A stretch of 24,406 bases of DNA, taken from Deltaproteobacteria bacterium. GTDB lineage: Bacteria > Myxococcota_A > UBA9160 > SMWR01. This document shows positions 1-8,054 of the stretch, piece by piece. The notes beneath the pieces are model-generated. The model was given only the letters and a program-made list of their open reading frames with translations, was not told where the DNA came from and did not search any database. The stretch covers positions 1 through 24,406 of the forward strand of contig JAJDAM010000130.1 of the NCBI GenBank assembly GCA_029261905.1, given 5' to 3'. Position 1 is the first letter of the stretch. Every line of letters begins with the position of its first letter. A program made the position numbers and the translations under genes.

Positions 1-1023
1 CCGTCCGGTGTGCGCTATGGAAACATGCTCGAACTCGTTCGAGAGCAGGTCCGAAACGAAGGCCTCGGCGAAGGCTGGCCGAAGCGGATCGAGCGTTGGG
101 CGCTGCGAGGGCTGGTCCCTCATCGGCGGCGGCTGCGGTGGGCGATGACGCTACTGCGTATCGCGCAGCGGCTCCGGCTGGATCGCGCCGCACTGCCACT
201 GTTGCCGATGGCGCTTCGCGAACTGCACGGCGCGCTTCCCGAGATTCCGCCGGCCAGCGAACGACGCAGGCCACCGCGACTGACTCCGGCGGTAGGCGAG
301 AAGCGTGGCACGGTCGGATTTCTCGTCGGATGCGTCATGCCCGAGATCTTCGGGTCGATCAATGCGGCCACGGTGCGCGTGCTCGCGCACAACGGGTTCG
401 ATGTCGTCGTGCCCGAAGCGCAGGCCTGTTGCGGTGCACTCCACGCTCACGCGGGCGACCTGGAGTACGCGCGTGGGCTGGCCCTGCGCAATATCGAAGC
501 CTTCGGCAGTGCCGCGGTCGACGCGGTGGTGACGAATTCGGCCGGTTGCGGGGCGGCCATGCGGGAAGTCGGTGAGTGGCTGCCCGGTCGCGGCGACGAA
601 CTCGCGGCGATGGTTCGCGATGTCAGCGAGTTTCTGGACGCCGAGGGCATCCGAGAACCCACTGGACGAATCGAGGCTCGGGTCTGTTATGACGATCCGT
701 GCCACTTGATTCATGGTCAACGCGTCGAAGCATCCCCTCGGCGACTGCTCGGCGCGATCCCAGGACTCGAACTCGTCGCTCATGCGGATCCAGGGAGCTG
801 CTGTGGCGCGGCCGGTACGTACAATCTGACCCACCGTGAGATGTCACTCGCTGTGCTGGACCGCAAGCTCGAGACACTCGTGGCGGCTGCTCCGGACTTC
901 GTTGCCACCGGGAACCCGGGCTGTCTGATGCAACTTCGCGGCGGCGCCGAGCGCCTGGGGTTGGCGGCCGAAGTGGTGCATCCGGTCGAACTCCTGGATC
1001 GCGCCTACAGAAACGCGGGGTAG
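1..1023 (+). CDS. glcF: GlcF-like Fe-S oxidoreductase subunit (5' end outside window)
   Basis: The reading frame is open from base 1 and starts with residues PSGVRYG, the segment that in GlcF-type proteins directly follows the last cysteines of the N-terminal 2x[4Fe-4S] ferredoxin domain. The true start therefore lies left of the window, and the GTG at 10 is only an internal codon. The visible 340 residues hold two cysteine-rich CCG domains: the first has GFLVGC and then ACCGALHAHAGD near residue 143, the second has CYDDPCH and then SCCGAAG. Such proteins pass electrons from a FAD-linked D-2-hydroxyacid (glycolate) dehydrogenase to the respiratory chain; the GlcD/GlcE partners would be expected upstream. 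A lactate-utilisation or other CCG-domain subunit is the alternative. It ends with TAG and converges on the next operon. Confidence 0.8.
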   Translation, partial: PSGVRYGNMLELVREQVRNEGLGEGWPKRIERWALRGLVPHRRRLRWAMTLLRIAQRLRLDRAALPLLPMALRELHGALPEIPPASERRRPPRLTPAVGEKRGTVGFLVGCVMPEIFGSINAATVRVLAHNGFDVVVPEAQACCGALHAHAGDLEYARGLALRNIEAFGSAAVDAVVTNSAGCGAAMREVGEWLPGRGDELAAMVRDVSEFLDAEGIREPTGRIEARVCYDDPCHLIHGQRVEASPRRLLGAIPGLELVAHADPGSCCGAAGTYNLTHREMSLAVLDRKLETLVAAAPDFVATGNPGCLMQLRGGAERLGLAAEVVHPVELLDRAYRNAG

Positions 1024-1086
1024 AGGGCGCGATCAGCGACTTCTGTTTCCCGCGGCTCGCGCCGTGCGGCCGGCGGTCGCGACACG

Positions 1087-3393
1087 TCAGTGAAACAGGA
1101 ACGCGTCCGGCGTCTTCTTCGGGTCTCGAATGCGCGGAAACGCGCCCAGACTCAGATCGGTGAGCGATCCGGAAATCACCAGGTCGAATGGAAGCATGGA
1201 TTCGCGGGCGCGCACCAATCCATAGCGCTCACGCATCCCTCGATACGTGTAGTGGGAACTGGCCAGTGCGCGCGAATCGATTTGCTCGCCCAATCCGACA
1301 CGCGCACGCTCGAAGAACACGTCGCGGCTGGCATCGGCATCCAAGCGCTCGTCGGGATCGACGAGGGCGTTGTGGAACGAGGTCTCTTCGAGTTTCGCGA
1401 TCATGCGGGCGAATCGTTCTTCGGACAACCGCTGATAGGTGGTCGTAGGCGGGTCGTCTTCATCTCCGCTCGCTGCGAGGAACTGCAGTTCGACGGTGCG
1501 ACCGCCAACCAACGCGACTCCGCTCGGATGCAACTCGCCGTTGGACGATTCGCCGTCGAGCAGGTGAGGGTCCAGCGCCAGACCTTCCGGGCCCGCGAAG
1601 TCGCGATTCTCGGTGAGAAATCCCCGCGAAATGACGACGCGCTGCGGTGTGTAGTGAGCGTACTCGTCGCCCGCGAGCATTCCCGCCTGCTGTCCCGAAA
1701 GCGTGTCGGTGTACTGCTGAGCGACCTGGCGGAGCATCGCGCTGCGCCGGTCAGCGCGGGTTTCGCGTTGCGCGATCTCGAACGCCTGCTCCGCGGCTTT
1801 CTCTCGCAGCTCTGCGAGTTTTTCGTCATCGCGATAGGGATCCTGTTCTGCCAGGTGGTAGACCGCGATCCAGTTGTCGCGACCCTCTTCGAAACCCGCC
1901 AGCCAATCGCGAACCTCGCTCGAATGCTCGCCTGCGGGATTGCGCTTCAGGTAAAGACTCGCCAATACCGCGGCGAGTTTTTGCGCGGGTACCACGTCCA
2001 TGAACGGAAGCTGTATCAGTCGCAAAGGGGCAGCGACGACGGATTGTGCCATCGTCGGAAGGTCGATCAGCCACTCCAGCGGTTTGGGGAGTCCATGATC
2101 TCTGGGGCCCCTCATCCAGGGTCCCACGGTCACCCAGATCGCGCGGTGCTTGACACTGAGAGCCTTCGCCTTCTTGAATGCTTCGTAGGAATTGCGGCTG
2201 GAGTCCCGGACGATCGCATTGGCATGTCGCGCCATGTTCGATTCGTCATCATCCGCGAGGGTTTTGTAGCGTTTCCACATCTGGATCTCGTTTCCCGACT
2301 CGCCTTCGAGCATGGCTTCGATGAAGTCGGTTTCGTCCGTCAGCGACGGGTCGTCCGATGTCTGCCGAAACTGCTCGACCTCGGCGGCAGGATCCCGTCT
2401 GGGATCGAGCAACGCGATCGTGAGTTGACGCACATCGGCTGCCATCGAGCCGGGATCGGGAGGGCTTTGCAGGCTGCGCGTGCGATCCACACGGCTGGCG
2501 ATGACCTCCTGCTCGGCCTTGTCCCGGACCTCCGTAGCCTCGGCGTCCTCGGGGACGAAGGCGAGCGCTCGATCGGCGTAGACGAGTGCGAGTCGATCGT
2601 TTCCGTACTCGAGCGCGCGCTCCGCCGCGTCGTAGGCGTGATTGCGGAGCGTCTCGTCCAGCAAGACTTCTGCGCGCTCGATCCGCAACCGCAGATCTTC
2701 CGACTCCGGCGCGTTGGGATAGCGCGCTACGAAGTCCTTCCAGTGCGCGAGCGCCTGGCGCCGTTGCAACGTGAGCGGCTCTTTTTGGTGGAGTTGAAGC
2801 GCATAGTTGAGTACCGATCGGGCGATTCGATAGGGGCCCAACGACAACGACATGACGGATCTTCCGATCGGCTCGGCGAGCGTGTTGAACGCGCGAGCGA
2901 ACGAGATGAGCCTCGCGTCATTGATGCGGTCATTCGCCAGCGCGAGCGGGCCATCCCCTTCGGTACGGGTCAGTCGCGCCCGCAGCGCGGGGTCGAGGTC
3001 ATCCCTTTCGAGCAGCGCCAGACTGGCGTTTTGGTAGACCCGAGGCGCATCCATCGTGGCGTTGACCAGATCGGTCGCGACGGGAACCAACCCGGTCGGC
3101 AAATCGCCGCCCGTGACCAACACCGTATCGATGGCGCGCAGTCGCTTCAGGACCCGAGTGGCTTTCGCGAGATCCGAGTTCAGTGCGGCGGTCGCGAGTT
3201 CGGCGGCCGCGTGGTCGGCAACGTCCGGCACGCGCTTCGAAAACTGCACTCCCGAATCGATGGCCGGCCCCAATGGCTTGGCGCCCGGTGTGTGACAACC
3301 CATCGCAATGAATATCGTCACGAGGATCAGCAGCAGCGCGCTCGCACGGACCAGCTGAGGCACAGCCGTGTGATCAGGGCGTGAATCGGTCAC
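1087..3393 (-). CDS. Large predicted lipoprotein of unknown function
   Basis: This 768-residue protein belongs to no family I recognise. The GTG start at 3393 is chosen because it gives a hydrophobic N-terminus (residues about 14-32) ending in IAMG-C33, a weak lipobox since -3 is Ala and -2 is Met. The frame extends to 3465, but that would overlap the upstream gene by about 90 bases; the chosen start overlaps it by 20 bases. No clear Shine-Dalgarno is visible, so translational coupling is likely. The rest looks helical. A stretch near residues 220-300 resembles TPR or solenoid repeats (paired Ala/Arg/Leu-rich helices such as AYDAAERALEYGNDRLALVY), and the C-terminal 180 residues look more like a globular beta-containing domain. 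It is the last gene of the operon with cimA and the 333-residue lipoprotein. I infer outer-membrane or periplasmic placement. Confidence 0.75.
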   Translation of the reverse strand: MTDSRPDHTAVPQLVRASALLLILVTIFIAMGCHTPGAKPLGPAIDSGVQFSKRVPDVADHAAAELATAALNSDLAKATRVLKRLRAIDTVLVTGGDLPTGLVPVATDLVNATMDAPRVYQNASLALLERDDLDPALRARLTRTEGDGPLALANDRINDARLISFARAFNTLAEPIGRSVMSLSLGPYRIARSVLNYALQLHQKEPLTLQRRQALAHWKDFVARYPNAPESEDLRLRIERAEVLLDETLRNHAYDAAERALEYGNDRLALVYADRALAFVPEDAEATEVRDKAEQEVIASRVDRTRSLQSPPDPGSMAADVRQLTIALLDPRRDPAAEVEQFRQTSDDPSLTDETDFIEAMLEGESGNEIQMWKRYKTLADDDESNMARHANAIVRDSSRNSYEAFKKAKALSVKHRAIWVTVGPWMRGPRDHGLPKPLEWLIDLPTMAQSVVAAPLRLIQLPFMDVVPAQKLAAVLASLYLKRNPAGEHSSEVRDWLAGFEEGRDNWIAVYHLAEQDPYRDDEKLAELREKAAEQAFEIAQRETRADRRSAMLRQVAQQYTDTLSGQQAGMLAGDEYAHYTPQRVVISRGFLTENRDFAGPEGLALDPHLLDGESSNGELHPSGVALVGGRTVELQFLAASGDEDDPPTTTYQRLSEERFARMIAKLEETSFHNALVDPDERLDADASRDVFFERARVGLGEQIDSRALASSHYTYRGMRERYGLVRARESMLPFDLVISGSLTDLSLGAFPRIRDPKKTPDAFLFH

Positions 3394-4375
3394 GGTCGAT
3401 CCGGATCGCAAAAGCAAGGAACGCCTCGAGTCGCCGGGAGGCTTCGAGCTTTTCGGGGGTCCCATCGCGGCGTGCCACCATCTCGTAGATCTCGGACGCG
3501 CCTTCGATCAGTTCGCGAAATCGAACCGGATCGAACGATAGACTCTCGGGAGGATGTGTCTCCGCGTAGCTGACCGCGAGGTCCGCGTATAGATCGGCCA
3601 GACTGAGCAGATGTCGGTTGAAGTTCTTGCTCTCCGCATGTTGGGTGACGACTCGCTGTCGCTCCGACAAGGCGAGTACGTCCCCATCGAGTCGCGTCGT
3701 GCGGATTCCCTCGAAATAGTTGGCTCGCAGCAGGTCCGCCCGCTCGATTTCTTCGGCGACGATCGGCCCGTAGTGCGTGCCGGCGACGGAGAGCGCGAGT
3801 TCGTCGAGAATCGCGACCCTCTTCTCGAACTCGTCGAGCACTGTCGTCGGGTCGAGTTCCGACAGGCGTTGCTCGGCCAGCAGGTCGGCCTCTTCGTCAC
3901 CCGTTGATTCGAGTCCGAGGTCCATCCGCGACGTGCTTTGCAGCGTGTCGCACACGTCCGCGCTCGCGAGAGCTTCGGCTCGGAGTTCTTCGCTCTGGTC
4001 GGCGGCCAACTGGTAGCTCTGAACCGCCAGGTCGAAGGCAGACAACCGTTCGAACGCCCGCGCTTTCGCGAAGGAGATCACGCCGTCCATGTGGCCCGCA
4101 TACAGTGCATCCGCGTGCAATTGCTCCAAATTTTCGAGCCTGAGCAACGAGCTGCGATAGACGTTGCGGCCGGTGAAATCACGCGCGGGCTCGAACCGAT
4201 AGGTGTCGTCCGAGATGTGTGCGCGCAACACAGAAATGACTTCCAATACATTCTCGGCCGGCCGGTACAGGGGGTCGACTTCGTTCGTATTCGCACAGCC
4301 CGCAAGGGTTGCGAGCGCCAAGGCTGCAATCGCCGAGCTTTTTACCTGCGCTCTTCGGAGTGTCAGGGCATCCAC
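3374..4375 (-). CDS. Lipoprotein of unknown function, operon with cimA
   Basis: This 333-residue protein has a clean lipoprotein signal: positive residues (RRAQVK), a hydrophobic run and the lipobox LAGC with Cys27. Ala at +2 means Lol sorting to the outer membrane is expected. The mature part is almost entirely helical and acidic, with TPR-like segments around residues 100-135 (RAFERLSAFDLAVQSYQLAA) and no catalytic motif that I recognise. Its ATG lies 2 bases after the cimA stop codon, and its 3' end overlaps the start of the large lipoprotein gene, so the three genes are very probably one transcript. The two lipoproteins may work together, perhaps as an envelope scaffold; that is inference from adjacency and shared helical character only. 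Confidence 0.8.
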   Translation of the reverse strand: MDALTLRRAQVKSSAIAALALATLAGCANTNEVDPLYRPAENVLEVISVLRAHISDDTYRFEPARDFTGRNVYRSSLLRLENLEQLHADALYAGHMDGVISFAKARAFERLSAFDLAVQSYQLAADQSEELRAEALASADVCDTLQSTSRMDLGLESTGDEEADLLAEQRLSELDPTTVLDEFEKRVAILDELALSVAGTHYGPIVAEEIERADLLRANYFEGIRTTRLDGDVLALSERQRVVTQHAESKNFNRHLLSLADLYADLAVSYAETHPPESLSFDPVRFRELIEGASEIYEMVARRDGTPEKLEASRRLEAFLAFAIRIDRDRFTP

Positions 4376-4377
4376 GG

Positions 4378-5982
4378 TCAGGCCTTCGAGCGTGTCTTCT
4401 GCGATTTCTTTCGGGCTCTCTTGGCCTGCTTCTTCGCGGGCTTGGGCTGCGTCAGGACGGCATTCAACATCTTCTCGGTCGCGATCACAGCGGCCGCCAA
4501 TTGATCCGAATCGAGTCCGAGTGTCGAAAATGTGCCGTCGGCGGCAGTATCCGATTTCCAGGTGATGACCGTTTCGACCAACGCCGCGGTGCGCCCCCCG
4601 GGCGGGATGCGAACTCGGAAGTCGACGAGGCGGGGCACTTCGATGTCGAACTGCTTCGCGGCCTTCCGCAGCGCGTTCATGAAAGCATCGTATCCACCGT
4701 CGCCGTGTGTTTTTGCACTGGCTGTCTTGCCACGGTAGGAGAGGACGACTTCGGCACGAGGTGTTTCGTCGGTGCCGACGACCACCCGATAGGACTCCAC
4801 CCGCAGCAGCAGCTCGGCGGGGGACTTCAAGACGTCAGCGATGATGTAGGGGAGATCTTGTACGGTAATCCGGTTCTTGCGGTCTCCGAGTTCGACGATC
4901 CGCTGCAACACGAGGCTCTTGTTTTCGGCGCTCAGTTCGATTCCGAGTCCCTTGAGGTTGTGTTCCAAGGAGGCTTTTCCCGCGAGCTTTCCCAGCGCGT
5001 AGCGTCGTTGTTCGCCGAAACGAGATGGCAGCAGCCGCGTGGCGTACAGGTCTCCCTTCGCGTCGCCATCGGCGTGGATCCCTGCCGTCTGCGTGTACAC
5101 GTCACGACCGACGATCGGAGTGTTAGCCGACACATCCTTGCCACTGAACGTTTCGACCAGCCTCGAGAGCGCCGACAGCCGCGACTCGGCGATGCCAGTG
5201 CGAAAGTGGGTATGGTCGTGGAGCGCCGCGACGATCTCGGCGAGGCGGACGTTGCCGGTTCGCTCTCCCAAGCCGTTGACGCTGGTGTGTACGCCCTGCG
5301 CACCTGCACGGACCGCGGCCAGCGCGTTGGCGGTCGCCAATCCGTAGTCGTTGTGGCCGTGGAACTCGAACGTCAGTTTGGGCCAGGCCGTAATCATCAA
5401 TCCGACGTAGCGGGTGACCTCGGCCGGAGAGAAGATTCCCAGGGTGTCCGCCAGAAAAATTCGCTCCACGCCAAGGGACGCGAACAGTTCCACCATCGCG
5501 AACACATAGTGGAACGAATCGCGGACCCCGCTCGACCAATCTTCGAGGTAGGCGTTGACCGTCAGTCGCTTCTTCTTGGCTGCACGAATCGTCTGTGTGA
5601 CCGCGGCGCGGTGCTGCTCGGGTTCGAGTCCGAGCTGGATCTTGCAGTGCCGCTCGGACCCTTTGACGAGGAGATTCATCACGCGCCCGCCGGTCCCAAC
5701 GATCCAATTGACCGAAGCCGCACCATCGCAATAGCCGAGAATCTCGACGCGCGACAACATGCGTCGTTTTCGCGCCCAATCGACGACCAGGCGGGCGGCT
5801 TCGCGTTCGCCTTCGGAGACGCGCGTCGATGCGATCTCGATGCGATCCAGCTTGACGTCGGCCAGCAGCAGGCGGGCGAGCTGCAATTTTTCTGCAGGCG
5901 AGTACGCGACGTCCGGAGTCTGCTCTCCGTCGCGAAGCGTGGTGTCCATCACTGCGATGTGATTTCGGTCGGATTTACTCAC
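4378..5982 (-). CDS. cimA: Citramalate synthase, Leptospira type
   Basis: This protein condenses pyruvate with acetyl-CoA to (R)-citramalate, the entry to threonine-independent isoleucine synthesis. Its 534 residues show the HMGL-like TIM barrel (DTTLRDGEQ at 13-21, metal ligands D18, H208, H210 in FHGHNDYGLATAN, then VNGLGERTGN), the linker with TQTAGIHADGDAKG, and the C-terminal allosteric LeuA-dimer domain with GDGGYDAFMNAL. From memory of the Leptospira interrogans enzyme, pyruvate specificity rests on Leu81, Leu104 and Tyr144. Here L82, L105 and Y145 occupy those places, which favours citramalate over 2-isopropylmalate synthase. The C-terminus is a Lys/Arg-rich tail. I chose GTG 5982 over TTG 5997 because GGAG lies 9 bases upstream. 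It heads an operon with two lipoprotein genes, an unusual pairing. Confidence 0.9.
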   Translation of the reverse strand: MSKSDRNHIAVMDTTLRDGEQTPDVAYSPAEKLQLARLLLADVKLDRIEIASTRVSEGEREAARLVVDWARKRRMLSRVEILGYCDGAASVNWIVGTGGRVMNLLVKGSERHCKIQLGLEPEQHRAAVTQTIRAAKKKRLTVNAYLEDWSSGVRDSFHYVFAMVELFASLGVERIFLADTLGIFSPAEVTRYVGLMITAWPKLTFEFHGHNDYGLATANALAAVRAGAQGVHTSVNGLGERTGNVRLAEIVAALHDHTHFRTGIAESRLSALSRLVETFSGKDVSANTPIVGRDVYTQTAGIHADGDAKGDLYATRLLPSRFGEQRRYALGKLAGKASLEHNLKGLGIELSAENKSLVLQRIVELGDRKNRITVQDLPYIIADVLKSPAELLLRVESYRVVVGTDETPRAEVVLSYRGKTASAKTHGDGGYDAFMNALRKAAKQFDIEVPRLVDFRVRIPPGGRTAALVETVITWKSDTAADGTFSTLGLDSDQLAAAVIATEKMLNAVLTQPKPAKKQAKRARKKSQKTRSKA

Positions 5983-6007
5983 GGTTGGGGGCTCCAAAAA
6001 CGTCGGG

Positions 6008-6037
6008 AGACTTTCGCCCCGTGCAGCGCGCTGTCAA
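6008..6037 (-). promoter_or_regulatory. Possible sigma70-type promoter of cimA operon
   Basis: On the minus strand a perfect TTGACA (6037-6032) is followed after 18 bases by AAGTCT (6013-6008), a poor -10 box. The geometry would start transcription near 6001 and leave about 20 bases of leader containing the GGAG ribosome site of cimA. The -35 and its position are good; the weak -10 keeps confidence low. Confidence 0.35.
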
Positions 6038-6089
6038 CCGTGGAGATTTTCCTCGGAGTACGCCCCGAAAGGCCCGGTACACTGTCGCC

Positions 6090-7028
6090 GTGTCCGAACC
6101 CGATCGCCAGTTTGAAGTTAGCGACTCCGAGTCCGGCCATCGCCTGGATCGCTTCCTGGCCGACCGCCTGGAACTGTCTCGCTCGGCCGTTCGCCGTCTG
6201 CTGGCACGAGGTGCAGTATCAGTCGACCAGAAGGTCGTGGCCGAGAGCGCGAAGGGGCAGAATCTACACGCTGGCAGCTCGATCGGTGTGGCTCCGTTCG
6301 CGCGTCCCGAGGACGAGCGAGCGCTGCCCGATACGGACGCTGAGTTCGTGGTGTTGGCCGAGGGTGACGGTTGGCTTGCGATCGACAAGCCCGCGGGTGT
6401 CGCCGTCCACCCGCTGCGCGTCGATGAAACCGGCACGCTACTCAATTTCCTGATGGCCCGTTCCCCACAGACCCATGGTGTTGGCGAGGGCGGCTTGCGA
6501 AGCGGCGTAGTTCACAGAATCGACGTCGACACGTCGGGCGTAGTGCTGTTTGCGACCCATGAGGCGAGCTGGCAGCGGATCCGGGGGGCGTTCGCGGCCC
6601 ACCAGGTCCAGAAGCACTACCGGGCGATCGTATCGGGACATCTTCACGGCGAGGGAACCATCGAGGTCGGGCTGGTGACGGCTCGCCACCGGCCGGCACG
6701 GGTGCGCGTCGTGAGCGAGTCGGAAGCGGAGCGTGCCCGCGGTGTTCGGGTCAGCGGAATGCGTTGGCGATCGGTCGCGCTGCTCGACGGTGCGACGCTG
6801 GTCGACGTTCACCCCCGGACGGGTTTTCTACACCAGATTCGGGTGACGCTGGCCCACATGGGTTACCCGGTCGTCGGCGACAAGACTTACGGACCGCAGT
6901 CCCGACCGATCACCGCACCGCGACACATGCTGCATGCCGCGCGGGCGACGCTCGAAGAAATCGACGCGCACAGTCCCGACCCGCCGGATTTCGCCGAAAT
7001 GCTGCACCAGCTCGCGGTGGAACCCTGA
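6090..7028 (+). CDS. RluA/RluD-family 23S rRNA-type pseudouridine synthase
   Basis: Isomerises uridine to pseudouridine in structured RNA, probably 23S rRNA. The 312-residue protein has an N-terminal S4 RNA-binding domain (about residues 15-65, HRLDRFLADRL and SRSAVRRLLARGAV) and then the synthase core with LAIDKPAGVAVHP and the motif VVHRIDVDTSG, whose D145 is the expected catalytic aspartate. TGFLHQIRVTLAHMGYPVVGD near the end is the conserved R-H-Q-I-R substrate region of the family. GTG 6090 is preferred because the protein then starts just ahead of the S4 domain. The frame stays open back to 5985 but that extension (PRSTPRKARY) looks non-coding and would abut the cimA start. No convincing Shine-Dalgarno is visible. 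Which of RluA, RluC or RluD it matches cannot be settled here. Confidence 0.88.
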   Translation: MSEPDRQFEVSDSESGHRLDRFLADRLELSRSAVRRLLARGAVSVDQKVVAESAKGQNLHAGSSIGVAPFARPEDERALPDTDAEFVVLAEGDGWLAIDKPAGVAVHPLRVDETGTLLNFLMARSPQTHGVGEGGLRSGVVHRIDVDTSGVVLFATHEASWQRIRGAFAAHQVQKHYRAIVSGHLHGEGTIEVGLVTARHRPARVRVVSESEAERARGVRVSGMRWRSVALLDGATLVDVHPRTGFLHQIRVTLAHMGYPVVGDKTYGPQSRPITAPRHMLHAARATLEEIDAHSPDPPDFAEMLHQLAVEP

Positions 7029-7049
7029 CGCGGCACTGAAGCCGCTCAG
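7025..7049. terminator. Possible bidirectional hairpin between convergent genes
   Basis: CTGAcGCGGC and GCCGCTCAG form a stem with one bulged base around the loop ACTGAA. It covers the stop codons of both convergent genes. There is no T-run on either side, so intrinsic termination is unproven. Confidence 0.3.
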
Positions 7050-7705
7050 CGCTTGCGCAGCAATGTCAATCCGTCCGCGATCGGGAGCATCACGCAATCG
7101 ACCCGGTCATCTTTCACGACGTGGTCGTTGAAAGCGCGAATCGCAACCGTCTGTTCATCGTCGACGTCGGGGTCGGCCACCCTTCCCATCCACAGAACGT
7201 TGTCCACCAGGATCACACCGCCGGTTCGTACTCTCGGCATCAACGCCTCGAAGTAAGCGATGTAAGAGGGTTTGTCGGCGTCGATGAACGCAAGGTCGAT
7301 GTCCGCACGCTGCGGAAGCGACGTGAGCGTTTCGATCGCCGGCGCGATCTCGAGAGTGATCTTGTGATCGACTCCTGCCTTTTTCCAGAACGGCAGACCG
7401 ATCTGCGTCCATTCATCACTCACATCGCAGCAGATGAGTTGGCCATCATCGGGAAGTCCCCGCGCGAGGCAGAGCGCCGAGTATCCGGTAAAGGTCCCGA
7501 TTTCGATGGCGCGCTTCGCCCCGATCGCACGAGCGAACAGCGTCATGAACGCGCCCTTCTCGGGCGCGATCTGCATCAAGGAGATCCCACCGAGTTCGGC
7601 GGTGGCTTGGATCAACCCCTGCTGCACCTCATCGGGAGGCGATCCGTGCGCGACGACGTACTCGTGAACGGGCGCGGACAAATGAAACGATTTGGGATCG
7701 GCCAA
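7046..7705 (-). CDS. SAM-dependent O-methyltransferase (caffeoyl-CoA OMT / OMT-3 family)
   Basis: A class I Rossmann-fold methyltransferase of 219 residues, normal for the family. Motif I is EIGTFTGYSALCLA. The metal and substrate region is DLAFIDADKPSYIAYFEAL, followed by GGVILVDNVLWMGRVADP and the C-terminal DGLTLLRKR, all typical of the cation-dependent O-methyltransferase 3 family. Bacterial members methylate catechol-like hydroxyls on small molecules; the substrate here cannot be read from sequence. The TTG start is supported by a GGAGG Shine-Dalgarno 6 bases upstream. The gene follows the second TPR gene by 30 bases and is probably co-transcribed with it; it converges on the pseudouridine synthase gene. 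Confidence 0.9.
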   Translation of the reverse strand: MADPKSFHLSAPVHEYVVAHGSPPDEVQQGLIQATAELGGISLMQIAPEKGAFMTLFARAIGAKRAIEIGTFTGYSALCLARGLPDDGQLICCDVSDEWTQIGLPFWKKAGVDHKITLEIAPAIETLTSLPQRADIDLAFIDADKPSYIAYFEALMPRVRTGGVILVDNVLWMGRVADPDVDDEQTVAIRAFNDHVVKDDRVDCVMLPIADGLTLLRKR

Positions 7706-7735
7706 ACAACGCCTCCAGCTCGACGACGGTCGAGA

Positions 7736-8053
7736 TCAGTTGCTCGGTTGCAACTGCATCGCCAAGGCTTTTTCGTCTTCCGCCTCGGTGATCTTGCCCT
7801 GTGCCTGGTAGAGGATCGACAGGTTGGTGTGACTCAACGGGTCGTCTGGTTCGAGTTCGACGATCTTCAACGCAGCAGCAACGGCCCCGTCGAGGTCGCC
7901 TTTGCGTTGCAGCGTCTTCGATAAACCGTTCCAGGCAATCGACAGGCTGGGATCCGCTTCGGTCGCCCGGCGGTAGCAATCGATCGCCTCATCGATGCGA
8001 TCGTGGGCGAAGTGCTGGAAACCTTCCTTGTACAGCGCTCGCGCATCGGACAT
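7736..8053 (-). CDS. Small TPR-repeat protein (second of pair)
   Basis: A 105-residue protein of about two and a half tetratricopeptide repeats: ALYKEGFQHFAHDRIDEAID, then AWNGLSKTLQRKGDLDGAVA, then SHTNLSILYQAQGKITEAED. It has no signal peptide or enzyme domain, so a cytoplasmic protein-protein adaptor is the likely role. The ATG at 8053 sits one base after the stop of the preceding TPR gene with AAGG 6 bases upstream, which indicates translational coupling. The frame remains open upstream to 8158, but that part is the antisense-like shadow of the other gene's coding sequence. Confidence 0.8.
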   Translation of the reverse strand: MSDARALYKEGFQHFAHDRIDEAIDCYRRATEADPSLSIAWNGLSKTLQRKGDLDGAVAAALKIVELEPDDPLSHTNLSILYQAQGKITEAEDEKALAMQLQPSN

Positions 8054-8054
8054 C

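Noticed and set aside
1024..1086. Terminator between glcF and the large lipoprotein gene
   Set aside because: The stretch is very GC-rich with many short self-complementary bits but no single good stem and no T-run.
1090..3384. 764-codon open frame on the plus strand opposite the large lipoprotein gene
   Set aside because: Its peptide is Arg/His/Gln-rich with no domain and lies exactly antisense to a gene with a signal sequence and operon context; such shadows follow from the GC-rich codon bias.
4309..6453. 714-codon plus-strand open frame opposite cimA
   Set aside because: Antisense to a clearly recognised enzyme and composition-driven; it also runs into the pseudouridine synthase gene in another frame.
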